Positions 27,747-36,301 of a DNA stretch of 41,031 nucleotides are shown one piece after another. The stretch is taken from contig JALUXU010000056.1 of the NCBI GenBank assembly GCA_027013225.1, forward strand, positions 1 through 41,031. Reading direction: 5' to 3'. The DNA is from Acidihalobacter sp. GTDB lineage: Bacteria; Pseudomonadota; Gammaproteobacteria; DSM-5130; Acidihalobacteraceae. The stretch's first letter is position 1. Each line of letters opens with the position of its first letter. A program made the translations under genes and the position numbers. The notes beneath the pieces were generated by a model. That model was not told the origin of the DNA. It saw only the letters and a list, made by a program, of their open reading frames with translations, and searched no databases.

Positions 27747-29720
27747 ATGAGTAAAAAAACACTGAAAAACCCGGTCAGAGAACGACGTCAGTTCATCTGG
27801 CGTATTGGCATGGCAGGCGGATTCGTGTTGGTTCTGTTCCTTGTCCTGCTTGGGCGTTTGGTTTATCTGCAAGTGTTCGAGCATGCGCGATATGCTTCGC
27901 TGGCTCAGGAAAACCGGGTGCGTGTGGTCGCTCTCCCGCCGCCGAGAGGACTGATATACGATCGCCATGGTGTGGTGCTGGCGGAAAACGTGCCCAGTTA
28001 CAGTCTGGAGGTCACTCCAGAACACGTTCCAAATATGCAGGCGACGCTGGCGGCATTGGCAAAAGTAATTAAATTATCGCAAGACGACATGCGCCGTTTC
28101 AGGACGCGCCTGAAAGGCGGCTGGCCCTTCAAGTCGATCGCCTTGCGGCTCAACTTGAGTCCTGAAGAGGTTGCTCGTTTTGCGGTGGAACGCTATCGCT
28201 TTCCCGGGGTAGATATCGTGCCAAGATTGCGGCGTTACTATCCGCTTGGCGCTTCAATGGTCGATGCCGTAGGTTATGTGGGGCGTATCGATGTCAAGGA
28301 GTTGCGTTCGGTCGACGCCAAGAATTATGATGGCACCGCTTACTTCGGCAAGATGGGTATCGAACGCTTTTATGAGCGGCGCCTGCACGGTAAGGTCGGC
28401 TATCAGAAGCTGGAAGTCGATGCTCATGGTCGACCGCTACGGGTTTTGTCCACTCAGCCACCGGTGCCCGGCGAGGATCTTGTGCTCAGCATTGATGCCG
28501 GTCTGCAACGGATCACGGAAAAAGCTCTTGCCGGGAAGGAGGGCGCGGCTGTGGCTATCGATCCGCGCACCGGCGAGGTGTTGGCTCTGGCCAGTGCGCC
28601 TGATTACGATCCAAACTGGTTTGTCGATGGTATCAGTCGGGCCCGCTACAAGGCATTGCGAGAAGACTGGCGGCGGCCCCTTTTCAATCGTGCGCTGGCA
28701 GGTCAATATCCGCCCGCCTCGACAATCAAGCCTTTCATGGCTTTGGCAGGCATGCAATACAACATCGTCAAGCCGGCACAAAAACTCTATGCGGGACCCT
28801 ACTGGCGCATTCCGGGGGATCCGGCGAAACGCAAATATCTCGATTGGAACCGTGGTGGCCATGGCCCTACCGACGTGGTGAAGGCGATCTCAGAATCGGC
28901 GGACACCTATTTCTACCAGTTGGCTTATCGACTGGGAATCCGCAAGATGGACGCTTTTCTGGAGAAATTCGGTTTTGGCAGGCCGACGGGAATAGATACG
29001 ACTGGCGCACAGCCAGGATTGTTGCCCACGCCGGAGTGGAAGCAGCGAACCCGCGGTCGGCCTTGGTATCCTGGAAACACCGTGGTGGCAGGTATCGGCC
29101 AGGGCTTTTTGCTGGCGACGCCGCTGCAATTGGCGAACGCGGCCGCCATCTTGTCGATGCGGGGCCAGGGGTTTCGTCCGCACTTGCTACGCGCCAGCCG
29201 TGATCCTGAGCAGGGTGGCATTCATTCCCAAGTGCCGACGCCTCTACCGCCGGTGCAGTTGCGAAGCGCCGCGTATTGGGAAGCGGTGGATCGCGGAATG
29301 TGGGAGGTGACGCACCAAAGACATGGCACTGCATGGCAGGCGTTTCGGGGTTTCCCTTATTCTGTAGCCGGCAAAACGGGTACCGCGCAGGTGAGTTCCT
29401 TCTATTACTCGGATACCACTGATGAATCGACCATTCCCTATAATCTGCGCGACAATGGTTTATTCATTGCCTTCGCGCCAGTGGATCATCCCTTGGTCGC
29501 TGTGGCGATTGTGGTCGAGCATGGTGGTGGCGGAAGTCACAGCGCGGCGCCTCTGGCCAGGAAAATGATCGCTTATTACCTCGATAACAACACAATTAAA
29601 GTAGACGGTCGTTTGGTTTTGAAACCCAACGCCCCGGCCGAGCTCCATTTGCAGCCGACCCGATCTTCCGCGCCGTCTCTGAGGTTATTGCCTCAGGTAG
29701 CCCCCAATGCCGCGCATTGA
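27747..29720 (+). CDS. mrdA: penicillin-binding protein 2 (rod-shape transpeptidase)
   Basis: Predicted 657-aa monofunctional DD-transpeptidase of the elongation machinery. One N-terminal membrane segment (about residues 22-45) anchors it to the inner membrane. The pedestal domain begins at PPPRGLIYDRHG. Catalytic motifs are intact: Ser325-x-x-Lys328 in PASTIKPF, Ser-x-Asp at 384 in SADTYFY (SxD is normal for PBP2) and Lys543-Thr-Gly in AGKTGTAQVS. The gene overlaps rodA by 14 nt; PBP2 and RodA form one synthase complex, so coupled translation is expected. It heads the cell-wall block. Confidence 0.96.
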   Translation: MSKKTLKNPVRERRQFIWRIGMAGGFVLVLFLVLLGRLVYLQVFEHARYASLAQENRVRVVALPPPRGLIYDRHGVVLAENVPSYSLEVTPEHVPNMQATLAALAKVIKLSQDDMRRFRTRLKGGWPFKSIALRLNLSPEEVARFAVERYRFPGVDIVPRLRRYYPLGASMVDAVGYVGRIDVKELRSVDAKNYDGTAYFGKMGIERFYERRLHGKVGYQKLEVDAHGRPLRVLSTQPPVPGEDLVLSIDAGLQRITEKALAGKEGAAVAIDPRTGEVLALASAPDYDPNWFVDGISRARYKALREDWRRPLFNRALAGQYPPASTIKPFMALAGMQYNIVKPAQKLYAGPYWRIPGDPAKRKYLDWNRGGHGPTDVVKAISESADTYFYQLAYRLGIRKMDAFLEKFGFGRPTGIDTTGAQPGLLPTPEWKQRTRGRPWYPGNTVVAGIGQGFLLATPLQLANAAAILSMRGQGFRPHLLRASRDPEQGGIHSQVPTPLPPVQLRSAAYWEAVDRGMWEVTHQRHGTAWQAFRGFPYSVAGKTGTAQVSSFYYSDTTDESTIPYNLRDNGLFIAFAPVDHPLVAVAIVVEHGGGGSHSAAPLARKMIAYYLDNNTIKVDGRLVLKPNAPAELHLQPTRSSAPSLRLLPQVAPNAAH

Positions 29721-30819
29721 AGATCCTAACGGTTCCGGTTTGTTGCGGCGCCGCTTGCACCTGGACGGCTGGCTGCTTGCGGCGCTTCTGGCCTTGATCG
29801 GGGTCGGTCTGATCATTCTTTACAGTGCATCTGGCGGGCATATCTCAGTGGTATATCGTCAAATCACGCGTTTGGTGCTAGGGGTTGGCGTTATGTTCTT
29901 GGTCGCGCAAATCGCTTCATACCATTTGCGCCGACTTACGCCTTGGCTTTACTTTGCGGGATTGGCGCTGTTGATGCTGGTTCTGATCAAAGGAGAAGTC
30001 GGTATGGGCGCGCAGCGCTGGCTGAGCCTCGGCGTAGTGCGGTTTCAGCCTTCTGAACTGATGAAACTCGCCGTTCCCATGGCAGTGGCCTGGCTGTTTT
30101 CGGAGCGGCCTCTGCCGCCGCGCGGTCGTGATCTTTTCATCGCGATTCTGGTCGTCGTGGTGCCGGCTATTTTGATTGCCAAGGAGCCTGATTTGGGTAC
30201 CGCCTTACTAGTAGCCATGGCAGGCAGTTTCGTTATTTTCCTTGCGGGCATTCGCTATCGATACTTGTTTGGGTTTTTTGTCTCAATTCTGGCGGCTCTG
30301 CCCGTTTTGTGGCATTTCATGCATGGATACCAACGAAATCGTGTTTTGACCTTCATCAACCCCGAGCGCGATCCGCTGGGTACAGGTTATCACATCATGC
30401 AATCGATGATTGCGGTGGGATCTGGAGGAATCTATGGAAAGGGCTGGCTCAACGGTACCCAGGCGCAACTGGATTTTCTCCCTGAGCGTTCGACTGATTT
30501 CATTTTTTCGGTGTTTGGCGAGGAATTCGGGCTGCTAGGCGCAATTTTCCTGCTGGGGTTGTATGCCTTCGTCATCTTGCGCGGTTTGATAATCGCAGTG
30601 AATGCCCAAGATAGTTATTCCCGACTCCTGGCCGGCAGTATCAGTTTGACTTTCTCTGTCTATGTGCTCGTCAATATTGGCATGGTGATCGGCCTATTGC
30701 CCGTCGTTGGAGTGCCATTGCCTTTAATCAGTTACGGGGGCACCTCGATGGTGACCCTCATGGCGGCTTTCGGTATGCTAATGAGCATTCAAACCCACCG
30801 CAGGCTGGTAGCGCATTGA
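29707..30819 (+). CDS. rodA: SEDS peptidoglycan glycosyltransferase RodA
   Basis: Predicted 370-aa polytopic membrane protein polymerising lipid II glycan strands for cell elongation with PBP2. About ten hydrophobic segments are visible. SEDS motifs: RFQPSELMKLA, the catalytic-Asp region KEPDLGTALL, a QSMIAVGSGGIYGKGW loop, LPERSTDFIFSVFGEEFG and PLPLISYGGTSM. Length equals E. coli RodA. ATG 29707 overlaps mrdA. The lytic transglycosylase gene follows 13 nt after the stop. Confidence 0.96.
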   Translation: MPRIEDPNGSGLLRRRLHLDGWLLAALLALIGVGLIILYSASGGHISVVYRQITRLVLGVGVMFLVAQIASYHLRRLTPWLYFAGLALLMLVLIKGEVGMGAQRWLSLGVVRFQPSELMKLAVPMAVAWLFSERPLPPRGRDLFIAILVVVVPAILIAKEPDLGTALLVAMAGSFVIFLAGIRYRYLFGFFVSILAALPVLWHFMHGYQRNRVLTFINPERDPLGTGYHIMQSMIAVGSGGIYGKGWLNGTQAQLDFLPERSTDFIFSVFGEEFGLLGAIFLLGLYAFVILRGLIIAVNAQDSYSRLLAGSISLTFSVYVLVNIGMVIGLLPVVGVPLPLISYGGTSMVTLMAAFGMLMSIQTHRRLVAH

Positions 30820-30832
30820 AACGAGGCTATTT

Positions 30833-31864
30833 ATGTTGCTCCGTAGGTTGACTGGTTTTTTGCTCGTCGCGGTTTTTTTGATCGCCTCGCCGCTTAAGGC
30901 GGCGACGCCGAACGGCTCATCGACAAGATCTTTGCTCAAGGATCCCGCGGTTCAGGCGTTTATCGACAGCCTCGTCACTCAGGAAGGATTCAATCGCAAT
31001 CGTCTGGAAGACGAATTCCGACGCGTAAAGCTTCAGCCGGAAGTGATCGCCGCCATCACCCATCCGGCAGAGGCATTGCCTTGGTATAAGTACCGGCGCA
31101 TTTTTCTGACCGAAAAAAGGATAACGGCTGGAGTCCGGTTCTGGAATGTACACAAGGCCGCCTTGATGCGCGCGCAAGCGACTTATGGCGTGCCGCCGCA
31201 AATCGTGACGGCGATCATAGGCGTGGAAACCTTTTACGGCCGACATATGGGACGTTGGCCGGTGTTCGACAGCCTGGCTACCCTTGCTTTCGACTATCCT
31301 CCCCGAGCCCGTTTCTTCAGAGGGCAATTGAAACAGTTTTTATTACTTGCGCGCAGCGAAGGCATTGATCCTTTTTCGGTCAAGGGCTCCTATGCTGGCG
31401 CCATGGGGCTGGGACAATTCATGCCGGGTAGTTATCGGGCTTATGCGATCGATTTCAATGCCGATGACAAGAAAGACTTGTGGAACGATCCTGCTGACGC
31501 GATTGGAAGCGTGGCAAATTACCTCGCCAAACATGGTTGGAAAAGAAACGCAGGAGTCGCTGTGCCCGCCAGGGTCGAGGGCGATCCTTATGCCCGCCGG
31601 AGACCAAGCGCAAAACCCAGCTTGTATTTGCGGCAACTCGCCGCCGAGGGCATAGAACCCATGACAAGACCCGCTGGCGGTGGGCCTTACAGTGTGATAC
31701 GTCTGATAAACAGCGACGGGCAACCGGAATATTGGCTGGGAGGGCCTAATTTTTATGTGATTATGCGTTACAACTACAGCCCCCTGTATGCCATGGCGGT
31801 GTATCAGCTCAGCCAAAAGATCAAGCAGGCCTATGCAGAAACCCACGGCCATCGGAAAACCTGA
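30833..31864 (+). CDS. mltB: lytic murein transglycosylase B, non-lipoprotein form
   Basis: Predicted 343-aa family 3 lytic transglycosylase cleaving glycan strands to 1,6-anhydro-muropeptides. The catalytic Glu132 lies in IIGVETFYGRHMG. SYAGAMGLGQFMPGSYRAYA and DPADAIGSVANYLAKHGW are conserved. The N-terminus is a type I signal peptide ending SPLKA-A, with no lipobox Cys, whereas E. coli MltB is a lipoprotein. It therefore probably acts as a soluble periplasmic enzyme, like the SltB group. It lies between rodA and the first rlpA. Confidence 0.93.
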   Translation: MLLRRLTGFLLVAVFLIASPLKAATPNGSSTRSLLKDPAVQAFIDSLVTQEGFNRNRLEDEFRRVKLQPEVIAAITHPAEALPWYKYRRIFLTEKRITAGVRFWNVHKAALMRAQATYGVPPQIVTAIIGVETFYGRHMGRWPVFDSLATLAFDYPPRARFFRGQLKQFLLLARSEGIDPFSVKGSYAGAMGLGQFMPGSYRAYAIDFNADDKKDLWNDPADAIGSVANYLAKHGWKRNAGVAVPARVEGDPYARRRPSAKPSLYLRQLAAEGIEPMTRPAGGGPYSVIRLINSDGQPEYWLGGPNFYVIMRYNYSPLYAMAVYQLSQKIKQAYAETHGHRKT

Positions 31865-31876
31865 ATCGGCGAGCGC

Positions 31877-32614
31877 ATGAAAGTTCGTCGCCTTCTTTTA
31901 CTCGCCGTTTTCATGGGGCTGCTCAGTGCTTGTACAGGCTCGCCGCCCCTTCAGGTGGCCAATTCTAGCGTGCCGGCCTACAATCAATCCTACGTGGTGC
32001 ATGGTAAACGCTACCACGTGCTGGAGACTGCCAGTGGTTATGCGCGTCGCGGAATCGCGTCCTGGTATGGCCCCAAGTTCCACGGGCGCCCTACCTCGAC
32101 GGGAGAGCGCTACAACATGTATGCACTGACGGCGGCAAGCCGAGACTTGCCCCTGCCGAGCCGCGTCAAGGTGACCAATCTGCAAAATGGACGTGAGGTT
32201 GTGGTCATGGTCAATGATCGTGGTCCCTTTGTTCACAACCGGATCATAGACTTATCTTATGCGGCGGCAAAACGGCTGGGAATGATACAGAAAGGTACGG
32301 CGCTAGTAGAGGTGCGGATGATCGAGACAGGGAAAAGGCTGCGCGCACAAATTGACCATTCCAAGTCTGAGCCGCATCCACGTTATTTTCTGCAGGCGGG
32401 CGCATTTGCTTCCCTGGCCAACGCCGAGCGATTGAAGCAGCAACTTCTGAAGCAAACCCGAGCTCCGGTTGAAATCGTGGCGGGTGTTGCCAATACAGGA
32501 AGTAAGCTATATCGGGTGCGCCTCGGTCCATTTTCAGATAGACGGAACATGGATGCTGCTGTCGAACATTGGCGCATTGGTGGGATCGACGGGTTGCGCG
32601 TAATATCCGATTGA
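31877..32614 (+). CDS. rlpA: RlpA-like septal-ring lipoprotein with SPOR domain (copy 1)
   Basis: Predicted 245-aa lipoprotein. The lipobox LLSAC places the lipidated Cys at 19. A double-psi beta-barrel (about residues 58-135) has GIASWYGPKFHGRPTSTG and VMVNDRGPFVHNRIIDLS, with Asp114 conserved. A C-terminal SPOR domain (about 170-245, from YFLQAGAF) should target denuded septal glycan. Position 88, where Pseudomonas aeruginosa RlpA has a His important for lytic transglycosylase activity (TAAH), is Ser (TAAS). Activity is therefore uncertain. It starts 12 nt after mltB. Confidence 0.92.
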   Translation: MKVRRLLLLAVFMGLLSACTGSPPLQVANSSVPAYNQSYVVHGKRYHVLETASGYARRGIASWYGPKFHGRPTSTGERYNMYALTAASRDLPLPSRVKVTNLQNGREVVVMVNDRGPFVHNRIIDLSYAAAKRLGMIQKGTALVEVRMIETGKRLRAQIDHSKSEPHPRYFLQAGAFASLANAERLKQQLLKQTRAPVEIVAGVANTGSKLYRVRLGPFSDRRNMDAAVEHWRIGGIDGLRVISD

Positions 32615-32725
32615 GGCGCAGCCGGGAATTACTTCGGAATCGCTTGCTCCAAAAGGGATTATGGTGACGGCCGCGTAATGAGGTGGTCGATGGATTATCT
32701 GCCGAGAAAGTCCGCAAAAGAGCTG

Positions 32726-33487
32726 ATGTCGCTCTCCCGCTTCGCAGTCTTGGGGGCGATAAGCCTTCTTTCGGCATGCGCCTCGGCACCGCCACGTATA
32801 GTCAATTCATCCTCCACGCCGACTCCATTACATGATGCGCCCTACAACCGGGTTTATTGGGTTCATGGGCATCGTTACCATGTGCTGCCCGCGTGTGCGG
32901 GTTACCAGCAGCGGGGCATCGCTTCTTGGTATGGGCCGGGTTTTAATGGGCGGCGCACTTCCACTGGAGCGGTGTATAACATGTATGCATACACAGCGGC
33001 GAGCAAAGTATTGCCGTTGCCGTGCTGGGTACGGGTGACGAATCTGCGTAACGGACGCGAAGTTGTCGTCAAGGTCAACGACAGGGGGCCTTTCGTGGCT
33101 AATCGCATTCTGGATCTTTCTTATGGCGCGGCGCGCGCCTTGGGCATGATTCAGAGTGGAACTGCGATTGTTGAAGTCCAAGCGGTTGATCCTGCTCTGC
33201 CCGCTGCGAATCCGCCTCCGCCACCCAGCGAGGCGCAGGGGGCGCCCGTTCCGCGGCTGTTCCTGCAAGTAGGGGCTTTTTCTGACCAAGAACGGGCTCG
33301 CCGACTGGTGACTGCCCTTCGTGACATGGGGTTTGGTCCGGTTCGGCTCGCTCCGCTTTTGGCGGAGCCGCGCCAAGCGCTGTACGCCGTGCGCATCGGT
33401 CCTCTTGCGAATGTAAACGCTCTCGATGAGGCGGCGCGCCGCATGCGGAAGGTAGGAATAAAGGGGTTCAAGGTACGGGTTGAATAA
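32726..33487 (+). CDS. second RlpA-like lipoprotein with SPOR domain (copy 2)
   Basis: Predicted 253-aa paralog of the gene just upstream. The lipobox LLSAC gives lipid-carrying Cys18. The barrel retains GIASWYGPGFNGRRTSTG and VKVNDRGPFVANRILDLS (Asp119); FHG has become FNG, and TAAS is again found at residues 90-93. Extra cysteines occur at 57 and 100. A Pro-rich linker (NPPPPPSE) leads to a SPOR domain from FLQVGAF. I start at ATG 32726 because it places the signal peptide correctly; ATG 32678 or 32690 would add up to 16 residues. The pair probably arose by tandem duplication. Confidence 0.88.
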   Translation: MSLSRFAVLGAISLLSACASAPPRIVNSSSTPTPLHDAPYNRVYWVHGHRYHVLPACAGYQQRGIASWYGPGFNGRRTSTGAVYNMYAYTAASKVLPLPCWVRVTNLRNGREVVVKVNDRGPFVANRILDLSYGAARALGMIQSGTAIVEVQAVDPALPAANPPPPPSEAQGAPVPRLFLQVGAFSDQERARRLVTALRDMGFGPVRLAPLLAEPRQALYAVRIGPLANVNALDEAARRMRKVGIKGFKVRVE

Positions 33488-33920
33488 GCGGATGCAGCCG
33501 GCAAGATTCCTCCCTGTGGCAACGTCAACCCTTGTCGGCATAAACGTGGCTGACTCAATTAAATTGCATTGATACAAACTCTGTAGGGCTGGATGTTGGG
33601 TTCATCCAGGGCACTTTTCTGGTCTAAATCCGGCCATGTCAATATGCAAAGTGAGATGGTGTCTGACGGCACTCTGATATTTACCAAATGTTACTCGTAT
33701 CCACGGTTGGCAGCAGGTAGAATTCCCAGCTTTGCTAGCTTGTCGGATTTGAATGGAGCTACGGCTATGATGTGGGGCTGATGAAGGTTTTTCTCCTTTT
33801 TGGTCATGGAGTCACCGTTTTCTAGGATGACCTCTAATGTGGGCGCGCGCTCCGTCAAGATTCCATGGGTCCGGCCCGGCCTCATGCTTGTTGTTTTTTG
33901 AATACTTAAGGTTCTGATTG
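33488..33920. other. 433-nt gap between rlpA copy 2 and dacC, no gene seen
   Basis: This is the longest non-coding stretch in the plus-strand cell-wall block. Short open frames on both strands lack ribosome-binding sites and resemble nothing known. It holds one small hairpin (33589-33609) and T-rich tracts. The region just before dacC is AT-rich (TTGTTTTTTGAATACTTAAG) and may contain the dacC promoter, but no hexamer pair is convincing. Confidence 0.6.
33589..33609 (+). terminator. possible weak terminator after the rlpA pair
   Basis: CTGGATG and CATCCAG form a 7-bp stem with a 7-nt loop, followed by GGCACTTTTC. The T-tract is short and offset by four bases, so termination is only a possibility. 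Confidence 0.3.
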
Positions 33921-35120
33921 ATGCTTAAATCACTGCGAATTTTTGTCGCCTCTCTGTTTTTTCCGTTGATTATCATCGCCATGCCGTTTGCGCAGGCTTC
34001 AACACCTTCGGCGCTTCCCGTGCCGGTGCCGAAAATGCCCCCTTTACCGGCCAAAGCCTATGTGCTGATGGATTACAGAACGGGGCAGGTGCTCGTCGCA
34101 AAGAATCCCAATGAGCACATGGCGCCTGCCAGCACCACTAAACTCATGACGGCTTATGTCGTTTTCCAGGAGTTAAAGGCGGGTCGGATCACCTTGGACA
34201 CCAAGTTCCGCGTTAGCGACAAGGCTTGGCGGCAGGGGGGGTCCAGAATGTTCCTCAATCCTGGTTCAGAGGTGACGGTCAACGATCTGCTGCAGGGGCT
34301 GCTGGTGCCGTCGGGTAATGATGCCGCCATGACCTTGGCCCAAGGTGTGGCTGGCACAGAGCAGGCTTTTGTGAGCTTGATGAATAGTTACGCAAAACAT
34401 CTGGGGATGAAAAATACCCATTACAGCAACCCTACGGGGCTGCCAAATCCAGACCTTTATGTATCTGCGCTCGATCTCGCCAAGTTGGCTCGGGCGATCA
34501 TCATGCAATTTCCGCAGTATTATCATTATTTCAGCGAAAAACAGTTTACCTGGAACAATATTCATCAGTACAACTTCAATAAATTACTATGGCTGGATCC
34601 CACTGCTGATGGGTTGAAAACCGGTTATACGAAAGAGGCCGGATATTGTCTGGTTGGTTCCGCAAAGCGTGGTGATACACGTATGATTGCAGTGATCATG
34701 GGCACGAACGATCCCAAAGAGACCAGCGAGCAAAATTACGTCCGCTTGGCGCGCCTTGATGATGCCTTGCTGAATTATGGCTTCCGCTTCTACAAAACAC
34801 ACTTGCTCTATGAGGGTGGCAAGCCGTTGACTACGACGCGGGTTTGGTATGGAGCAAAGCAGACGATCGGCCTAGGTTTGGCTGCGCCACTTTATGTCAC
34901 CGTGCCGGTGGGGCAGTATTCCAAGCTCAATGCGAGCATGGATCTGCCGGCCACACTGGATGCGCCCTTGGCCAAAGGTCAGGCGGTCGGCAAGGTGGTC
35001 GTGAAACTGGGCGGGCGCGTGGTCGCCGAAAGGCCATTGGTCACGCTTGAGGCGGATCCTGTGGGGAGTCTGTGGCAACGTGTGCGCGATACGGTACTGC
35101 AATGGTTCAATAAAAAATGA
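33921..35120 (+). CDS. dacC: D-alanyl-D-alanine carboxypeptidase (PBP5/6 type)
   Basis: Predicted 399-aa periplasmic DD-carboxypeptidase that removes the terminal D-Ala of peptidoglycan stem peptides. A signal peptide ends near residue 26 (PFAQA). Catalytic motifs: Ser71-x-x-Lys74 in APASTTKL, Ser131-Gly-Asn in VPSGNDA and Lys233-Thr-Gly in GLKTGYT. A C-terminal beta-domain leads to an amphipathic tail (VRDTVLQWFNKK) like the membrane-anchoring helix of PBP5. ATG 33921 follows AAGG. Its stop overlaps the D-amino-acid transaminase start. The symbol could equally be dacA. Confidence 0.95.
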   Translation: MLKSLRIFVASLFFPLIIIAMPFAQASTPSALPVPVPKMPPLPAKAYVLMDYRTGQVLVAKNPNEHMAPASTTKLMTAYVVFQELKAGRITLDTKFRVSDKAWRQGGSRMFLNPGSEVTVNDLLQGLLVPSGNDAAMTLAQGVAGTEQAFVSLMNSYAKHLGMKNTHYSNPTGLPNPDLYVSALDLAKLARAIIMQFPQYYHYFSEKQFTWNNIHQYNFNKLLWLDPTADGLKTGYTKEAGYCLVGSAKRGDTRMIAVIMGTNDPKETSEQNYVRLARLDDALLNYGFRFYKTHLLYEGGKPLTTTRVWYGAKQTIGLGLAAPLYVTVPVGQYSKLNASMDLPATLDAPLAKGQAVGKVVVKLGGRVVAERPLVTLEADPVGSLWQRVRDTVLQWFNKK

Positions 35121-35995
35121 CCGACAGGGTTGGAGAAGTCTACCTTAATGGCCGATTTCTTCCGTTGAGCGAAGCGCATGTCTCGGTAATGGATCGAGGC
35201 TTCCTTTTCGGGGATGGTGTATATGAGGTCATTCCGGCCTTCGGGGGACATCCGTTCCGCTTGCAACACCACCTCGCCCGTTTGCGGGCCAGCCTCGCTG
35301 CCGTCAGGATTGCTTCTCCAATGGACGAAGCAGGATGGCGACGATTGGTGAATGATCTCCTTGATCACGCTGGTGCAGGGGATCATTCTATCTACCTGCA
35401 AGTGACGCGGGGCGCAGACGGCAGGCGCGATCATTCATATCCTTCCGATCTAAAACCGACGGTATTGGCCATGAGCCGTCCATTGACGGGACCATCACCT
35501 GAATTACTGACCAAAGGTCTGAAGGCGTGTACCTTGGAAGATATTCGCTGGGCGCGATGTGACATTAAATCGACTAGCCTGCTCGCCAATATCATGCTGC
35601 TCCAGCAGGCTAAAGAGGCCGGCGCGGAAGACGCTATCCTGGTGCGTAATGGCTTGGCGCTGGAGGGCACAGCGAGTAGTCTGTTTATTGTGCGGAATGG
35701 AGCGCTTCGCACGCCACCCAAAGGACCGTTTATATTGCCAGGAATAACAAGAGATCTGGTGCTCGAATTGGCTGCTGCTCATGGGATGGCCTTCGAGGTG
35801 GAGGATATCACCGCGGCAGAGTTGGCGGATGCCGACGAGATTTGGCTGACAAGCTCGACGCGTGAAATAGTGCCTGTGACTTTTCTCGATTCCACGCCTG
35901 TCGGCCAGGGCAAACCAGGCCGGGCATGGAATCGGATGAATGCCTGGTATCAAGACTCCAAAATCCGTTTGCGAATGGGGTTGAGTGCGTGTTGA
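35117..35995 (+). CDS. dat: D-amino-acid aminotransferase (class IV, PLP-dependent)
   Basis: Predicted 292-aa fold-type IV transaminase. The PLP Lys is Lys151 in CDIKSTSLLANIM. The N-terminal VMDRGFLFGDGVYEVIPAF and the cofactor-Glu segment NGLALEGTASSLFIV match D-alanine aminotransferases more than branched-chain enzymes, since LFGDGVYE is typical of DAT. ATG 35117 overlaps the dacC stop (ATGA). It could convert D-Ala released in the envelope, after import, to pyruvate, or supply D-Glu/D-Ala for wall precursors; this pathway role is inferred. Confidence 0.88.
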   Translation: MTDRVGEVYLNGRFLPLSEAHVSVMDRGFLFGDGVYEVIPAFGGHPFRLQHHLARLRASLAAVRIASPMDEAGWRRLVNDLLDHAGAGDHSIYLQVTRGADGRRDHSYPSDLKPTVLAMSRPLTGPSPELLTKGLKACTLEDIRWARCDIKSTSLLANIMLLQQAKEAGAEDAILVRNGLALEGTASSLFIVRNGALRTPPKGPFILPGITRDLVLELAAAHGMAFEVEDITAAELADADEIWLTSSTREIVPVTFLDSTPVGQGKPGRAWNRMNAWYQDSKIRLRMGLSAC

Positions 35996-36013
35996 TTCTG
36001 GCTGGAGTAACAA

Positions 36014-36289
36014 ATGGCGAGTGAGCAGGACAATGAGGAGATATTCGATTTCCCCTGTGATTTTCCAATCAAGGCTTTCGGGCCGGCCGTACCGGAATTT
36101 CCCGCCAAAGTCATGGCGCTGGTGAGGGCTCATGCACCCGAGACGCCCGATAGCGCATTGGTGTGCAGGACGAGCCGGGCCGGACGTTATTACAGTGTCA
36201 CCGTGACGGTGAATGCCCACAGCCGAGACCAGCTGGATGAGATTTATCGTGCGTTGACCCGTTGTGAACTCGTGATCATGGCGCTGTGA
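36014..36289 (+). CDS. ybeD: YbeD family protein (DUF493)
   Basis: Predicted 91-aa cytosolic protein of the DUF493 family, which has an ACT-like fold and is commonly linked to lipB and lipA; its molecular role is not established. FPCDFPIKAFG at the N-terminus and YYSVTVTVNAHSRDQLDEIYRAL in the second half (split here by function only) are family features. GGAG precedes ATG 36014. lipB follows after 12 nt, supporting co-transcription. Confidence 0.9.
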   Translation: MASEQDNEEIFDFPCDFPIKAFGPAVPEFPAKVMALVRAHAPETPDSALVCRTSRAGRYYSVTVTVNAHSRDQLDEIYRALTRCELVIMAL

Positions 36290-36301
36290 AATAAGACTGC
36301 A

